Shown here: positions 6,676-12,977 of the stretch, piece by piece
Layout: every line of letters starts with the position of its first letter
How positions within the stretch are numbered: position 1 is the stretch's first letter
Translations under genes and position numbers: made by a program
DNA from: an uncultured Eggerthellaceae bacterium
GTDB lineage: Bacteria > Actinomycetota > Coriobacteriia > Coriobacteriales > Eggerthellaceae
Reading direction: 5' to 3'
Length of the DNA stretch: 14,956 nt
Assembly: GCA_910588095.1 (NCBI GenBank)
Contig: CAJUQH010000026.1
Location: 1-14,956, forward strand
The notes under the pieces: generated by a model
Seen by the model: only the letters and a program-made list of their open reading frames with translations
Databases searched by the model: none
Told to the model about the DNA's origin: nothing

Positions 6676-6703
6676 TTGACAAGACATTTAGTGGATTGAT
6701 AAG
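6676..6703 (+). promoter_or_regulatory. Distal promoter candidate of the alarmone synthetase gene
   Basis: A perfect -35 TTGACA (6676-6681), 16 bases, then GATAAG (6698-6703, 4 of 6 matches to consensus). It would give a leader of about 200 bases. It lies inside the mIHF upstream region, so the two divergent genes may influence each other. Confidence 0.4.
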
Positions 6704-6847
6704 GCGTTATATGTCATTGCCGTAAGAACCAGACAAGATAGTACCTGAAATGCCCCCGAATTGCACGACAATTCTTCAAATAGTTGCATCTACGGTCGGT
6801 TTTTTCCCGGTACGCTGGGCAGACTCCCGCGAAAGCAGCGCAAGGCG

Positions 6848-6875
6848 TTGCATATTCGCACGCGGAAGCTACAAT
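6848..6875 (+). promoter_or_regulatory. Proximal promoter of the alarmone synthetase gene
   Basis: -35 TTGCAT (6848-6853), 16 bases, then -10 TACAAT (6870-6875). The expected start near 6882 gives a leader of about 36 bases containing AGGAG (6901-6905) before the ATG at 6918. This supports that start over the upstream ATG at 6750. Confidence 0.5.
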
Positions 6876-6917
6876 AGGCTCCAAGCAATCAGCCCAGGCA
6901 AGGAGCGCCAGAGCCGC

Positions 6918-7814
6918 ATGAGCAGCTTGAATTCCCTCGACGAGATACGCACGAGCGCCGCGAGCACCTACCATAAGAGCTTCGAGCCCATCGTCGGCAC
7001 GCAAGCGAGCAAGATAACCCAAAGCCGCACCCTCAGCCAGAACGACATCGACGCCCTGGCCGTGCTCGAGTACGCCGCGCAGGACATCCTGACCAAGTAC
7101 CATGCCGCCATGCGCCAGATGGAGGTGCGCCTCGAGACGCTCGACCAAGACCTCAAGCTGCGACAGCACCGCAACCCCATCCACCACATCGAGTCGCGCA
7201 TGAAGTCGCTGCCATCCATCTTCGAGAAGCTCGAGCGCTACAAGCAGAGCACCACCCTCGAGGCAATGGAGCAGCACATCATGGACATCGCAGGCCTGCG
7301 CGTCATCGTGTCCTACGTTCAGGACGTCTACGACATCCTGAACTACCTGCAGGCCCAGGACGACCTGACCGTGGTGGCCGTGAAGGACTACATAGCCGAG
7401 CCTAAGCCCAACGGCTACCGCAGCCTCCACATGATCGTGCGCATACCGGTGTACTTCATGGACAAGAAAGAGGAGATACCGGTCGAGATACAGATACGCA
7501 CCATCGCCATGGACTTCTGGGCCAGCCTCGAGCACGACCTGAAGTACAAGGCCGTGCGCAATGTGGATGACGTGGACGTGGCCGCCGAGCTCAAAGGCTG
7601 CTCCGAGATAATCGAGGAAGCCGAGAACCGCATGCAGGTGCTGGCGGCTGCCCTAGAGCCCGACCGCATGGCGACGCCCAAGCCCCACGCCGTCGACCAA
7701 GCCAAGACCATGGAGATAGGCTGCGACTTCACCCTGCCGCCAGGCGTCGGTGGCCCCTTCGCCAATCCGCGGCCGTCCATCACGCCGGTGAGCCACCGGC
7801 CATCCCACGCCTGA
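6918..7814 (+). CDS. Small alarmone synthetase (RelA/SpoT synthetase domain, GTP pyrophosphokinase family)
   Basis: A 298-residue cytosolic enzyme likely transferring pyrophosphate from ATP to GDP or GTP to make (p)ppGpp, as RelQ (YjbM) and RelP (YwaC) do. The synthetase domain covers about residues 55-215: NPIHHIESRMKSLPSIFEKL (86-105), DIAGLRVIV (123-131, Asp123 likely Mg2+ ligand), KDYIAEPKPNGYRSLH (156-171, nucleotide-binding Tyr167), and VEIQIRTIAMDFWASLEHDLKYK (189-211, catalytic Glu190). There is no HD hydrolase, TGS or ACT domain, so it is a stand-alone synthetase. It is longer than RelQ, with an extra N-terminal segment (1-45) and a Pro-rich, probably disordered tail (250-298). The ATG at 6918 has AGGAG 12 bases upstream, somewhat far; the frame stays open upstream to 6750 without family resemblance. 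It is divergent from mIHF. Confidence 0.88.
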   Translation: MSSLNSLDEIRTSAASTYHKSFEPIVGTQASKITQSRTLSQNDIDALAVLEYAAQDILTKYHAAMRQMEVRLETLDQDLKLRQHRNPIHHIESRMKSLPSIFEKLERYKQSTTLEAMEQHIMDIAGLRVIVSYVQDVYDILNYLQAQDDLTVVAVKDYIAEPKPNGYRSLHMIVRIPVYFMDKKEEIPVEIQIRTIAMDFWASLEHDLKYKAVRNVDDVDVAAELKGCSEIIEEAENRMQVLAAALEPDRMATPKPHAVDQAKTMEIGCDFTLPPGVGGPFANPRPSITPVSHRPSHA

Positions 7815-7881
7815 GGCCACGGCGCCACGCTGCTGGCCTTGCGCGCCTCGCAGCCCCGATGCGGCCGACCGCTTGGCCGGC

Positions 7882-8724
7882 TCAAGCCTGGGCGGCCCCT
7901 TCCTCGTCGATATGGGCACGCGGGTCGCGCAGCTCATTGGGCATCACCCGCACCTCGTCCATGCCCATGTCCTGCAATGCCGCATAGGTGCGCGTCGGCG
8001 GCATGACCCCGTCGAAGGGCGCGCAGTAGTTGAGCGCCTCGACGAGGGTTATGTTGTGCAGCAGGTCGGCCATGGTGTCCACGTCGGGCACCGGCGGCAG
8101 GTAGAGCGCCGGCAGGCCAGCAGCACGGGCCTTCTGGATGTACGCAGGCAACACCGTGAGGCCGCTTGCGTTGTAGAACACGCCGTCGTGGTCGAAGGGG
8201 GTGCTGCGCGTCCATCCCACGATGGAGACGCCCATCTCCTGGTCAGGCGCCAGCACGATGCCGCCTTGGGGCTCGCCATCCAAGCGGCGCAGCGCGTCGA
8301 AGCCGCCCACCACATCGGCCTCGGTGAGGGCGGGCATGTCGGCGCCCATGGAGAGCACGCGGTCGGCCCCACGCTGCCATGCCTGGGAGAAGGCATCGTT
8401 GTAGTGCTCGTCGAAGGTGGCGCCCCTGTCAGCTATGACCGCCACCGGCCCGAGGCCCGCATCGGCCAGCAGTGCCTCCATCGGCTGCACGTTGGCGGCT
8501 GGCGCCGTGGATACGACCAGCTCGAAGGACTCGCCCGGGTGACGCTCGGCTTCCTTCGCGAACACGCTCAAGGCCACCTCCACCACGTCGAGCAGCATGC
8601 ACTCGTACAGGCGCGATGCCTGCTCGGGCGCGAGCATGCCGTCTTTCAGCACCGTAAGGCGCGTCTTGACCAAGCCCGGCTCGGGTAGCTTGCTGAACAG
8701 CAGAAGGACGTTGCGCGTGGTCAT
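7882..8724 (-). CDS. DUF2064 / TIGR04282-type glycosyltransferase-like protein
   Basis: A 280-residue cytosolic protein with a nucleotidyltransferase-like GT-A fold. The N-terminus NVLLLFSKLPEPGLVKTRL (5-23) is the family hallmark (FxKxPxPGxxKTRL). SMGADMPALT (125-134) matches the G-x-D-x-P metal/nucleotide segment, and PDVDTMADL (213-221) matches the DxDTxxDL motif. Members are annotated as glycosyltransferase-like or 'rSAM/selenodomain-associated transferase 1'; the true substrate is not established. The start at 8724 overlaps the upstream gene's stop as ATGA, so translation is coupled. The frame stays open upstream to 9168, but that is the antisense-free shadow of the upstream gene. The C-terminal stretch (240-280) is polar and specific to this protein. 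No terminator stronger than short GC hairpins is visible after it. Confidence 0.8.
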   Translation of the reverse strand: MTTRNVLLLFSKLPEPGLVKTRLTVLKDGMLAPEQASRLYECMLLDVVEVALSVFAKEAERHPGESFELVVSTAPAANVQPMEALLADAGLGPVAVIADRGATFDEHYNDAFSQAWQRGADRVLSMGADMPALTEADVVGGFDALRRLDGEPQGGIVLAPDQEMGVSIVGWTRSTPFDHDGVFYNASGLTVLPAYIQKARAAGLPALYLPPVPDVDTMADLLHNITLVEALNYCAPFDGVMPPTRTYAALQDMGMDEVRVMPNELRDPRAHIDEEGAAQA

Positions 8725-9521
8725 AGGGCAGCAGCCCCTTCCTCGTCGGAGAGCTCGCAGATGCAAGGATGGCCGGCGACCGGGAAGGCCCGGGCGTTCG
8801 CCGCGCCGGTCCAGGGATGGCATGTCACAGCGCGCAGGTTCAGCCCGAGGACCTTCGCCTGGGCCATGAGCGCATCGCGGTAAGCCGCGATGACCCGCTC
8901 GAAGCTGGCATCGGCGCTGTAGAGGCGGCAGACGTACCAGCGGCTCAGCCTGCATGCCATGTCGGCGTCGTCCCACAGCACCTCTTCCAAGCACGCAGCG
9001 GACACGCGGTCGAGCACGCTCTCGGCCGCCTCGCCGAACACCAGGCAGAAGGCACGCTTGAGCGTCTGGAGCTCTGCTATCTTGCGGCGTTCGCGCTGGT
9101 AGCGGGGCGCCGGCTCCGCTGGCGCGGCCTGTTGGGGGCCGAACGGATGCCGCTCCTTCATGCCCCATCGCGACACGACGATGCGCAGCTCCTCAACATG
9201 GATGCCCTCGCGGGCCAGGGCCAGCTTGAGCATCTCGCGCCGGGCGTTCACCTCAGAGCGCACGGTCGAATCGTGGATGCACACCTCGGCGACGATGTAA
9301 GGCTTATCGCGGTCAGGCCCGCGGCGAGGCCGGTCGTCGCGCCGCACGTAGAAGGCATTGATATGGGCCAGAACCAGGGCTGCTGTGGCAGCGCTCTCGA
9401 ACCAAGTGGCATACGCGGCCCGCTGGAAGGCCATGTGGTTGCGCGCCACCTTCACGGCATAGGCCCCATCGGGGATGGTCTGCGCCACGAGCCGCGAGAG
9501 CTCGGATCCCAAACCTGCCAT
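8721..9521 (-). CDS. Uncharacterised protein with a DUF721 (DciA-like) segment, coupled to the DUF2064 gene
   Basis: 266 residues; I cannot assign a function. A central stretch (about 74-127: VAEVCIHDSTVRSEVNARREML...VEELRIVVSRWGMKERHPF) resembles the DUF721/DciA core, where a beta-strand with D-S/T is followed by a helix and an 'eLri' strand. That match is by eye and weak. A charged Pro/Arg-rich linker (128-148) leads to a helical C-terminal half with several Cys and an ending CHPW...GHPCIC (234-255) that could bind a metal. There is no signal peptide or membrane helix. I prefer the ATG at 9521, with GGAGGT about seven bases upstream; a GTG at 9530 would put that ribosome site on the start itself. 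The stop overlaps the next start by four bases (ATGA). It is divergent from the glycan operon with only 65 bases between. Confidence 0.6.
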   Translation of the reverse strand: MAGLGSELSRLVAQTIPDGAYAVKVARNHMAFQRAAYATWFESAATAALVLAHINAFYVRRDDRPRRGPDRDKPYIVAEVCIHDSTVRSEVNARREMLKLALAREGIHVEELRIVVSRWGMKERHPFGPQQAAPAEPAPRYQRERRKIAELQTLKRAFCLVFGEAAESVLDRVSAACLEEVLWDDADMACRLSRWYVCRLYSADASFERVIAAYRDALMAQAKVLGLNLRAVTCHPWTGAANARAFPVAGHPCICELSDEEGAAAL

Positions 9522-9574
9522 GCGCGCCACCTCCGCCCTGCCCTAACTCCCTGTGCGCACCCCTGCGCAACCGC

Positions 9575-9580
9575 TATAAT
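9575..9580 (+). promoter_or_regulatory. -10 TATAAT of the glycan operon, 6 bases before the ATG
   Basis: A perfect TATAAT ends at 9580 and the ATG of the glycosyltransferase gene begins at 9587. The usual start site, about seven bases after the -10, would be the A of the ATG, making a leaderless mRNA. The intervening GGAGGG (9581-9586) touches the ATG and cannot serve as a normal ribosome site. No good -35 is seen at 16-18 bases. Confidence 0.5.
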
Positions 9581-9586
9581 GGAGGG

Positions 9587-10918
9587 ATGCAAAACCAGGG
9601 GCAATCATACCTGCATTATAACCCGTCCGCACCCCGTCGCATCGCCGTGGTCACCATGGGAGTGAAGCTCGGCGACGAGGTGCGCGGCTACACCCGCTTC
9701 CGCTTCCTCAGCGAGCTGCTGGTGAAGGAAGGGTTCGAGGTCGACCTCATAACCTCGTCGTTCCAGCACTGGGACAAGGCCCAACGCGACTGCGACAGCC
9801 CCGCATACCGCGGCTTGCCCTACACCGTGCGCTTCATCCGCGAGCCCGGCTATCGCAAGAACCTCGACCTGGCGCGCATCCGCAGCCACCGCATCGCAGC
9901 CAAGGAGCTGCGAGCGTTGTTCGATCAGCGCTTCGCTGCCGACCCGTGCGCCTACGACCTCATCTACGCCGAGATACCGCCCAACGACGTCGCCCGCGTC
10001 TGCGCCGAAGAGGCCCGGGCCCACGGCATACCCTTCGTGGCCGACATCAACGACCTGTGGCCCGAAGCCATGCGCATGGCGGTGGACATCCCCGTGCTGA
10101 GCGACATCGCCTTCGCGCCCTTCGCCCGCGACGCGCGCCGCACCTACGAGCTGCTGAGCGCCGCCGTGGGCACCTCGGACGAGTACGCCGCCCGTCCTGC
10201 CGTCGACCGCGATCGGCCCTACCAGCGGCTCACCGTGTACGTCGGCAACGACCTGGCCGCCTTCGACGAGGGGGCGGCCGCCCATGGCCCTGCCGTCGCC
10301 AAGCCTGACGACGAGCTGTGGGTCACCTACGCTGGCACCCTGGGTGCCAGCTATGACCTGGCGACGCTCGTCGAGGCCGCAGCGCTGCTCGCCCAGCGCG
10401 GGCTGCCCCAGCGCGTGCGCGTGAAGGTGCTCGGCGACGGGCCTGACCGCAGCTCGCTCGAGGCGCTGGCCCAACGGCTCGACGCGCCAGTGGACCTCGT
10501 GGGCTACACCCCCTACGACCAGATGGCAGCCTGGCTGTGCGCGTCGGACGTATTGGTGAACTCCCTCGTGAAGGCTGCAGCCCAGAGCATCGTCACGAAG
10601 ATCGGCGACTACCTGGCCGCGGGCAAGCCGCTCGTCAACACCGGGTCGAGCCCCGAGTTCCGTGCCAAGGTCGACGCGGAGGGCTTCGGAGCCAACGTCG
10701 AGGCCGAGGATGCCGTCGCGTTGGCCGACGTCCTCGAAGACCTGCTGCGCAACCCGTCTCGGCGCAAGATGATGGGAGCGAAGGCGCGCGCCGTCGCCGA
10801 GGAGCAGTTCGACCAGCCCAAGTCGTACCTTGCCATCGTCGACCTCATCCGCAGCCTCACCGACCAGCACCCTGAACCAGCCCGACCCCACGAAGGAGGC
10901 GACGCGCACCATGGCTGA
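9587..10918 (+). CDS. Glycosyltransferase family 4 (GT-B fold, WbuB-like)
   Basis: A 443-residue cytoplasmic-side glycosyltransferase, probably adding a sugar from a nucleotide donor to a lipid-linked glycan. The N-terminal Rossmann half begins RRIAVVTMGVKLGDEVRGYTR (17-37) and contains DINDLWPEAM (153-162), typical of WbuB-like enzymes. The donor-binding half begins YAGTLGASYDL (248-258), contains VLGDGPD (281-287), and ends with TKIGDYLAAGKPLVN (337-351), where GT4 enzymes hold the phosphate and nucleoside. Length fits the family. The start at 9587 keeps the first beta strand; TATAAT lies just before it, so translation may be leaderless. The C-terminal tail (about 425-443) is poorly conserved, and the stop overlaps the next gene by eight bases. 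It is the first gene of the glycan operon. Donor and acceptor sugars are unknown. Confidence 0.85.
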   Translation: MQNQGQSYLHYNPSAPRRIAVVTMGVKLGDEVRGYTRFRFLSELLVKEGFEVDLITSSFQHWDKAQRDCDSPAYRGLPYTVRFIREPGYRKNLDLARIRSHRIAAKELRALFDQRFAADPCAYDLIYAEIPPNDVARVCAEEARAHGIPFVADINDLWPEAMRMAVDIPVLSDIAFAPFARDARRTYELLSAAVGTSDEYAARPAVDRDRPYQRLTVYVGNDLAAFDEGAAAHGPAVAKPDDELWVTYAGTLGASYDLATLVEAAALLAQRGLPQRVRVKVLGDGPDRSSLEALAQRLDAPVDLVGYTPYDQMAAWLCASDVLVNSLVKAAAQSIVTKIGDYLAAGKPLVNTGSSPEFRAKVDAEGFGANVEAEDAVALADVLEDLLRNPSRRKMMGAKARAVAEEQFDQPKSYLAIVDLIRSLTDQHPEPARPHEGGDAHHG

Positions 10919-12170
10919 GCCCCGCCGCATCATTCCCTTCTCGCCGCCCGACATCTCCGAGGCCGACATCAAGGCCGTCACCGATGCTCTGCGCAGCGGC
11001 TGGATAACCACCGGGCCGCGCACGAAGGAGCTCGAGAAGGCGCTGGCCTCCTTCACCGAGGCGGCGCGCGTGGCCACGTTCTCGTCGGCCACCATGGCCC
11101 TTGAATGCGCGCTGCATGCCCTCGGCATCGGCCCTGGCGACGAGGTCATAACGAGCGCCTACACCTACACTGCCTCCTGCTCGTGCATCTGCCATGTGGG
11201 CGCCACGCCGGTGCTGTGCGATGTGGCGCCGGACAGCTACGAGATGGACTACGAGCAGCTGGCTTCCCTGGTCACGCCGCGCACCCGCGCCATCATCCCC
11301 GTCGACCTCGGCGGCCGCATGGTCAACTACCGCGCCTTGTTCGCCGCCTTGGACGACGCCGCCTCCCGCGGCGCATGGAAGCCCGATGGGCGCAACGGCA
11401 TCGCCCGCGCAGCCGAAGCCACCGTCGGGCGCCCGCTCGTCATCGCAGACGGAGCCCACTCCCTCGGCGCGACCTATGATGGCAAGCCCTCGGGCGCCGT
11501 GGGCGACATGACCGCCTTCTCGTTCCACGCGGTGAAGAACCTCACCACCGCCGAGGGCGGCGCGCTCGCTTGGCGCCGCGGCCTGTTCCCCGACGATGAG
11601 CTGTACCAGATGCTCATGCTGTTATCGCTGCATGGCCAGACCAAAGATGCCTTGGCGAAGGCCCGCGTCGGCGCCTGGGAGTACGACATCGCCTTCCCGG
11701 GCTACAAGTGCAACATGACCGACCTCCAAGCCGCGTTAGGGCTCTCGCAGCTCGGCCGCTACGACAAGCTGCTCGACCGACGCCATGCCATCATCGCTGC
11801 CTACGAGCATGGTTTGGCCGACCTGCCCATCGAGGCCATGCCCCACGCAGGCCACCAGGAGGGCACCTCGTTCCGCTCGAGCGGGCACCTCATGCTCACC
11901 CGGCTCTCCGGCCAAGGCGAGCCCTTCCGCAACCGCTTCATCGAGGAGCTGGGCGCTTTGGGCGTGGCCTCGAACGTGCACTACAAGCCGCTGCCGCTGC
12001 TCACCGCCTACCGCAACATGGGCTTTGCCATCGAGGGATTCCCCAATGCCCTCGCCCAGTACGAGAATGAGGTCACGTTGCCCCTGCACACGTGCCTGTC
12101 CGACGAGGACGTGGCCTACGTGGTCGACGCCGTGCACACCGCCTACCGTCGCGCCGAAGAGGCGCGCTAA
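10911..12170 (+). CDS. DegT/DnrJ/EryC1/StrS-family sugar aminotransferase (PglE-like)
   Basis: A 419-residue PLP enzyme that likely aminates the C4 keto group of a UDP-4-keto-6-deoxy sugar to give a UDP-4-amino sugar. Seen: SGWITTGPRTKELE (29-42), the SSATMALECAL cofactor loop (58-68), DEVITSAYTYTA (77-88), Asp180 in IADGAHSLGA (178-187, pyridine nitrogen), Schiff-base Lys209 in FSFHAVKNLTTAEGGA, and GYKCNMTDLQAALG (264-277). Residues 137-175 form a longer insert than in short family members, a known subfamily trait. ATG 10911 has GAAGGAGG at 10892-10899; the open frame upstream (from 10830) is inside the previous gene. It overlaps that gene by eight bases and precedes the phosphoglycosyl transferase by nine. 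The convergent dehydratase gene at 12978-14816 could supply its substrate. Confidence 0.9.
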   Translation: MAEPRRIIPFSPPDISEADIKAVTDALRSGWITTGPRTKELEKALASFTEAARVATFSSATMALECALHALGIGPGDEVITSAYTYTASCSCICHVGATPVLCDVAPDSYEMDYEQLASLVTPRTRAIIPVDLGGRMVNYRALFAALDDAASRGAWKPDGRNGIARAAEATVGRPLVIADGAHSLGATYDGKPSGAVGDMTAFSFHAVKNLTTAEGGALAWRRGLFPDDELYQMLMLLSLHGQTKDALAKARVGAWEYDIAFPGYKCNMTDLQAALGLSQLGRYDKLLDRRHAIIAAYEHGLADLPIEAMPHAGHQEGTSFRSSGHLMLTRLSGQGEPFRNRFIEELGALGVASNVHYKPLPLLTAYRNMGFAIEGFPNALAQYENEVTLPLHTCLSDEDVAYVVDAVHTAYRRAEEAR

Positions 12171-12179
12171 GAGGCTGCC

Positions 12180-12875
12180 ATGTACGTCCGGGTCGTCAAG
12201 CGCGCGTTCGACATCGCCTTCAGCATCATCGCGCTGCCCCTCGTCCTGCTGGCCCTCGCCGTGCTGGCGCCCGCCATCCATCGCGAGGACAAGGGGCCGG
12301 TGTTCTACAACGCGCCCCGCGTCGGCAAGGATGGCCGTCCCTTCATCATGTACAAGCTGCGCAGCATGCGCGTGAACGCCCCCGATCTGCTCATGGACGA
12401 CGGCTCCACCTACAACGGCGCCGACGACCCGCGCATGACGCGCGTAGGCACCTTCATGCGCAAGACGAGCCTCGACGAGCTGCCCCAGGTGCTCAACGTG
12501 CTCAAGGGCGACATGTCGCTCATTGGGCCACGACCCGACCTGCAACGCGAAGTGGACCTCTATCAAGGCGACGAAGGGCGCAAGCTCGAGGTGAAGCCGG
12601 GCATCACCGGCTACGCAGCGGTCTACGGCCGCAACTCGCTGCCATGGCACGAGCGCCTGGCCCTGGACGTGCACTACGTCGACCATGTCTCGTTCCTGCT
12701 CGATGCGCGCATATTCTTCCGCACCTTCGCCGTAGTGCTCGGACAAGAGGGAATCTACGTCGAGGACGGATCCGAGCCGGCCGCCGCCTCCGAGGCAGCG
12801 AGCGCCGGCGAGTCCGCTACGGCGGCCATCAAAGAGGATGCCTCTTGCAGCCCTGCAAAAGGGCAGCGCCCCTAG
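12180..12875 (+). CDS. Bacterial sugar transferase: monotopic phosphoglycosyl transferase (PglC/WcaJ family)
   Basis: A 231-residue membrane enzyme that likely moves a phospho-sugar from its UDP donor to undecaprenyl phosphate, the first membrane step of glycan assembly. A hydrophobic re-entrant helix spans about residues 9-33 with Pro20 at its middle. The PF02397 core follows: GPVFYNAPRVGKDGRPF (39-55), MYKLRSM (57-63), catalytic dyad Asp99-Glu100 in KTSLDELPQ, GDMSLIGPRPDL (110-121) and VKPGITGYAAVYGRN (138-152). The size and single helix match the small PglC type rather than the polytopic WbaP/WcaJ type. The C-terminal tail (196-231) is Ala/Ser/Glu-rich and probably flexible. The start follows the upstream stop by nine bases, with AAGAGG as ribosome site. 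With the neighbouring aminotransferase and dehydratase, the donor may be a UDP-amino-dideoxy sugar. Confidence 0.92.
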   Translation: MYVRVVKRAFDIAFSIIALPLVLLALAVLAPAIHREDKGPVFYNAPRVGKDGRPFIMYKLRSMRVNAPDLLMDDGSTYNGADDPRMTRVGTFMRKTSLDELPQVLNVLKGDMSLIGPRPDLQREVDLYQGDEGRKLEVKPGITGYAAVYGRNSLPWHERLALDVHYVDHVSFLLDARIFFRTFAVVLGQEGIYVEDGSEPAAASEAASAGESATAAIKEDASCSPAKGQRP

Positions 12876-12897
12876 TGAGCTCGCTGCGCAAGGGGCG
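12866..12897. terminator. Possible terminator between the glycan operon and the dehydratase gene
   Basis: GCGCCCCT (12866-12873) can pair with AGGGGCG (12891-12897) around an inner imperfect palindrome (AGTGAGCTCGCT, 12874-12885). No T tract follows on either strand, and the left arm overlaps the stop codon of the sugar transferase gene. The convergent position makes a terminator expected, but this one is weak. Confidence 0.3.
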
Positions 12898-12977
12898 TTC
12901 GTGCTCACCCTGCATGACAACGCTCCAAAGCTGCCCGAGCAGAGCAGCCACGCGCTCGCAGCGCGCTCCCAAGATGC

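Larger units (their letters stand above)
6614..6917. other. Divergent intergenic region between mIHF and the alarmone synthetase
   Basis: I see no gene. The open frame upstream of 6918 (from an ATG at 6750) lacks a ribosome site and adds 56 residues unlike the protein family. The region holds two plus-strand promoter candidates (6676-6703 and 6848-6875) and a weaker minus-strand one for mIHF: TTGTCT at 6736-6731 and TATAAC at 6711-6706, with a long 19-base spacing. Its 6650-6800 part is AT-rich compared with the surroundings. Confidence 0.5.

Noticed and set aside
6750..6917. N-terminal extension of the alarmone synthetase from the ATG at 6750
   Set aside because: There is no ribosome site, the added residues do not resemble the family, and a good promoter (TTGCAT-16-TACAAT) lies inside the extension.
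7815..7881. Possible terminator between the alarmone synthetase and DUF2064 genes
   Set aside because: Only short GC hairpins (such as CGGCC/GGCCG at 7862-7879) without T tracts; too weak to call.
8725..9168. Upstream extension of the DUF2064 frame to 9168
   Set aside because: It overlaps the coupled upstream gene in another frame; the DUF2064 family motif begins right after the ATG at 8724, which overlaps the upstream stop as ATGA.
10331..10351. Perfect 9-base inverted repeat inside the GT4 gene
   Set aside because: It encodes the conserved YAGTLGAS segment, whose codons happen to be self-complementary; there is no T tract and no sign of an internal terminator.
9605..11149. Long minus-strand open frame (514 codons) opposite the GT4 and aminotransferase genes
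   Set aside because: It crosses two real genes on the other strand, and its Val/Gly/Ala/His-rich translation looks like a shadow of GC-biased codons.
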